NCBI GenBank assembly: GCA_034430255.1
Contig: DAOUEU010000149.1
Span: forward strand, 1-31,610
Direction of reading: 5' to 3'
Length of the DNA stretch: 31,610 nucleotides
Source of the DNA: DATKYK01 sp034430255
GTDB taxonomy: Bacteria > Chloroflexota > Dehalococcoidia > E44-bin15
Part shown: in pieces, positions 30,050-31,610 of the stretch
How positions within the stretch are numbered: position 1 is the first letter of the stretch
Layout of the letters: each line of letters opens with the position of its first letter
The notes under the pieces: model-generated
Seen by the model: only the letters and a program-made list of their open reading frames with translations
Databases searched by the model: none
What the model was told of the DNA's origin: nothing
Program-made: the position numbers and the translations under genes

Positions 30050-31610
30050 TGCCTTTATCCTCCTCATAACTTTCTTGCAGACGGTATCTTCTCATACTCA
30101 GGGAATTAGTGACCACACTTACTGAGCTGAAGGCCATTGCTGCTCCGGCGATTATTGGATTGAGTAAAAATCCGGTGAAGGGATATAGTATCCCGGCGGC
30201 GATCGGGATACCTGTGGTATTGTAGAGAAAAGCCCAAAGGAGGTTCTGCTTGATCTTACGCATAGTATAGCAACTAAGGTCCAGGGTTCGTACTACGTCT
30301 CGAAGGTCATCCCTCATTAGAACTATACCTCCAGACTCGATAGCAATGTCGGTACCCGAGCCGATAGCGATACCGACATCGGCCTGAACCAAAGCCGGGG
30401 CGTCGTTAACACCATCGCCGACCATAGCTACTGCATGGCCTTGCCCTTGGAGAGTCTTTATCTCAGAAGCTTTATCCTGGGGCAAAACCTCTGCCATCAC
30501 CCGATCGATACCCAGGTTGTAGGCGATGCTTTCCGCACTCCCCCGATTATCTCCGGTGATCATGATCACCTGCTTTCCTCGGCGCTTGAGCCCGGCAACC
30601 GTCTCGGCGGCGTAATCCTTTGCTGTATCCGCAACTGCAATTATCCCAATAACCCTACCCTCCGCTGCTACCAGCACCACTGTTTTTCCTTCTTTCTCCA
30701 GTTGTCTTATCCTTTCCTCCGTAGCCGCTGTATCGATTCCTTTATCGGCGAGTAGCTTCCTGTTTGCCACAAGAATAGCAGTACCATTATACCTTGCTTC
30801 CACCCCTTTGCCTGGTATAGCGGAGAAGTCCTCTATATCAGGGATAGATAATTCTTTCTCCTCAGCCTTGCTAACGATGGCTTCGCTAAGATGGTGCTCC
30901 GAGCGCTTCTCAGCCACGGCAGCTAGTTTAAGTATCTCATCACTAGTAGTGGGATTGGAGAGGGAGATTACATCGGTAACCTCGGGCTTGCCTCGGGTCA
31001 GGGTGCCTGTTTTATCGAATACGATGGTATCCACCTGGCATGCCCGCTCCAGAGTCGCCGCGTCCCTGATGAGAATGCCGTTCTCTGCTCCTTTACCAGT
31101 CCCCACGATTACCGCGGTGGGCGTTGCTAGGCCAAGGGCACAGGGACAGGCGATAATAACCACCGCGATAAAAGCAGTGAGGCCAAAGACCAGCCCGGAA
31201 CCCGATAGATACCAGGCGAGAAGGGTAACCACACCGATAGCTAAAACAGCGGGGACAAAATAGGCCGATACCCTATCGGCCAGCCGCTGTACCGGGGCTT
31301 TACTACCTTGGGCCTCCTCTACCAGCCTCACAATCTGGGCCAATGCAGTGTCTTTACCGACTCTAGTTGCCTTAAACTTGAGCCAGCCGCCCTTATTCAT
31401 CGTGCCGCCGATAACCTCATCACCGATGTTCTTCTGTATCGGGATGCTCTCACCTGTTAAAAGCGATTGGTCAACCGAAGAGCTTCCATTCACAATCACA
31501 CCGTCTACCGGTACGCTACCACCCGGCTTCACAATGATAGTATCACCCACGATAATTTCCTCTACCGGCATCTCCAGCTCTTTATTATCTCTAACTACCA
31601 GTGCTGTTTT
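30015..31610 (-). CDS. copA: Copper-type P1B ATPase, N-terminus cut by right edge
   Basis: The frame is open to the last base of the window, so the gene starts outside it; about 530 C-terminal residues are present. Visible are the actuator TGES, the metal-binding membrane motif CPC in IACPCALGLATPT, the phosphorylation site DKTGTLTRG, the nucleotide-binding SEHHLSEAI, and GDGVNDAPAL. The last helices carry LYNTTG and MAFSSVSVVTNS. The CPC, YN and MxSS pattern is that of Cu(I) exporters (P1B-1). An internal ATG at 31569-31571 is not the start, since the family sequence KTALVVRDNKEL continues upstream of it. N-terminal metal-binding domains cannot be seen. Confidence 0.94.
   Translation of the reverse strand, partial: KTALVVRDNKELEMPVEEIIVGDTIIVKPGGSVPVDGVIVNGSSSVDQSLLTGESIPIQKNIGDEVIGGTMNKGGWLKFKATRVGKDTALAQIVRLVEEAQGSKAPVQRLADRVSAYFVPAVLAIGVVTLLAWYLSGSGLVFGLTAFIAVVIIACPCALGLATPTAVIVGTGKGAENGILIRDAATLERACQVDTIVFDKTGTLTRGKPEVTDVISLSNPTTSDEILKLAAVAEKRSEHHLSEAIVSKAEEKELSIPDIEDFSAIPGKGVEARYNGTAILVANRKLLADKGIDTAATEERIRQLEKEGKTVVLVAAEGRVIGIIAVADTAKDYAAETVAGLKRRGKQVIMITGDNRGSAESIAYNLGIDRVMAEVLPQDKASEIKTLQGQGHAVAMVGDGVNDAPALVQADVGIAIGSGTDIAIESGGIVLMRDDLRDVVRTLDLSCYTMRKIKQNLLWAFLYNTTGIPIAAGILYPFTGFLLNPIIAGAAMAFSSVSVVTNSLSMRRYRLQESYEEDKGNERTGSTKPGY

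Overview
The window looks like part of the chromosome of an anaerobic Chloroflexota bacterium, most likely a Dehalococcoidia-type sediment or groundwater lineage. I infer this from three things: integrase tails of the type common in that group, a small HYW...GPTS...CGE zinc-ribbon protein, and a gene set built on corrinoid methyl transfer, ferredoxin-linked 2-oxoacid oxidoreductases and acetyl-CoA synthetase. The placement is inference and no rRNA marker is present. Nearly all genes lie on the minus strand. The exceptions are a lipase/glycerol kinase pair and mobile-element debris.

Left part (1-4438). The C-terminal end of a transposase enters at the left edge. A TrkA/TrkH potassium uptake pair follows. 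Next comes a small degraded accessory islet: the 3' half of a tRNA-Gly(CCC) as a probable attachment site, an internally deleted tyrosine recombinase, a second recombinase tail, a C2H2-type zinc-finger protein and a zinc-ribbon reading frame broken by one amber stop.

Central part (4439-16597). A single tightly packed minus-strand operon runs from right to left: a methyltetrahydrofolate:corrinoid methyltransferase, a corrinoid protein, two MttB-superfamily methyltransferases without pyrrolysine, a DUF1638 protein, a RACo-like reductive activator, a 48-residue protein, a second RACo-like activator fused to two CBS domains, and a two-gene 2-oxoacid:ferredoxin oxidoreductase (fused gamma-alpha, then beta). 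Read together, this is a self-contained route from an unknown N- or S-methylated compound to methyl-tetrahydrofolate. It carries its own repair of inactive Co(II) corrinoid and perhaps its own supply of low-potential electrons. The CBS-fused activator and the co-transcribed oxidoreductase are the most unusual parts. Four tandem perfect hairpins and a set of short direct repeats lie upstream.

Right-central part (17207-23813). A creatinase-like M24 protein that has lost one metal ligand and an SCP2 protein lie on the minus strand. A monoacylglycerol-lipase-like hydrolase and glycerol kinase follow on the plus strand. Then comes a small minus-strand redox group: di-heme-type membrane cytochrome b with ferredoxin clusters, a zinc-ribbon protein, a ferredoxin and a Crp/Fnr regulator.

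Right part (24076-31610). Acetyl-CoA synthetase sits downstream of a four-subunit 2-oxoacid:ferredoxin oxidoreductase (korDABC order), preceded by a DUF1122-like protein, a rubrerythrin-like diiron protein and a copper-type P1B ATPase cut by the right edge. Acs plus the oxidoreductase could join acetate activation to pyruvate or 2-oxoglutarate metabolism through ferredoxin.
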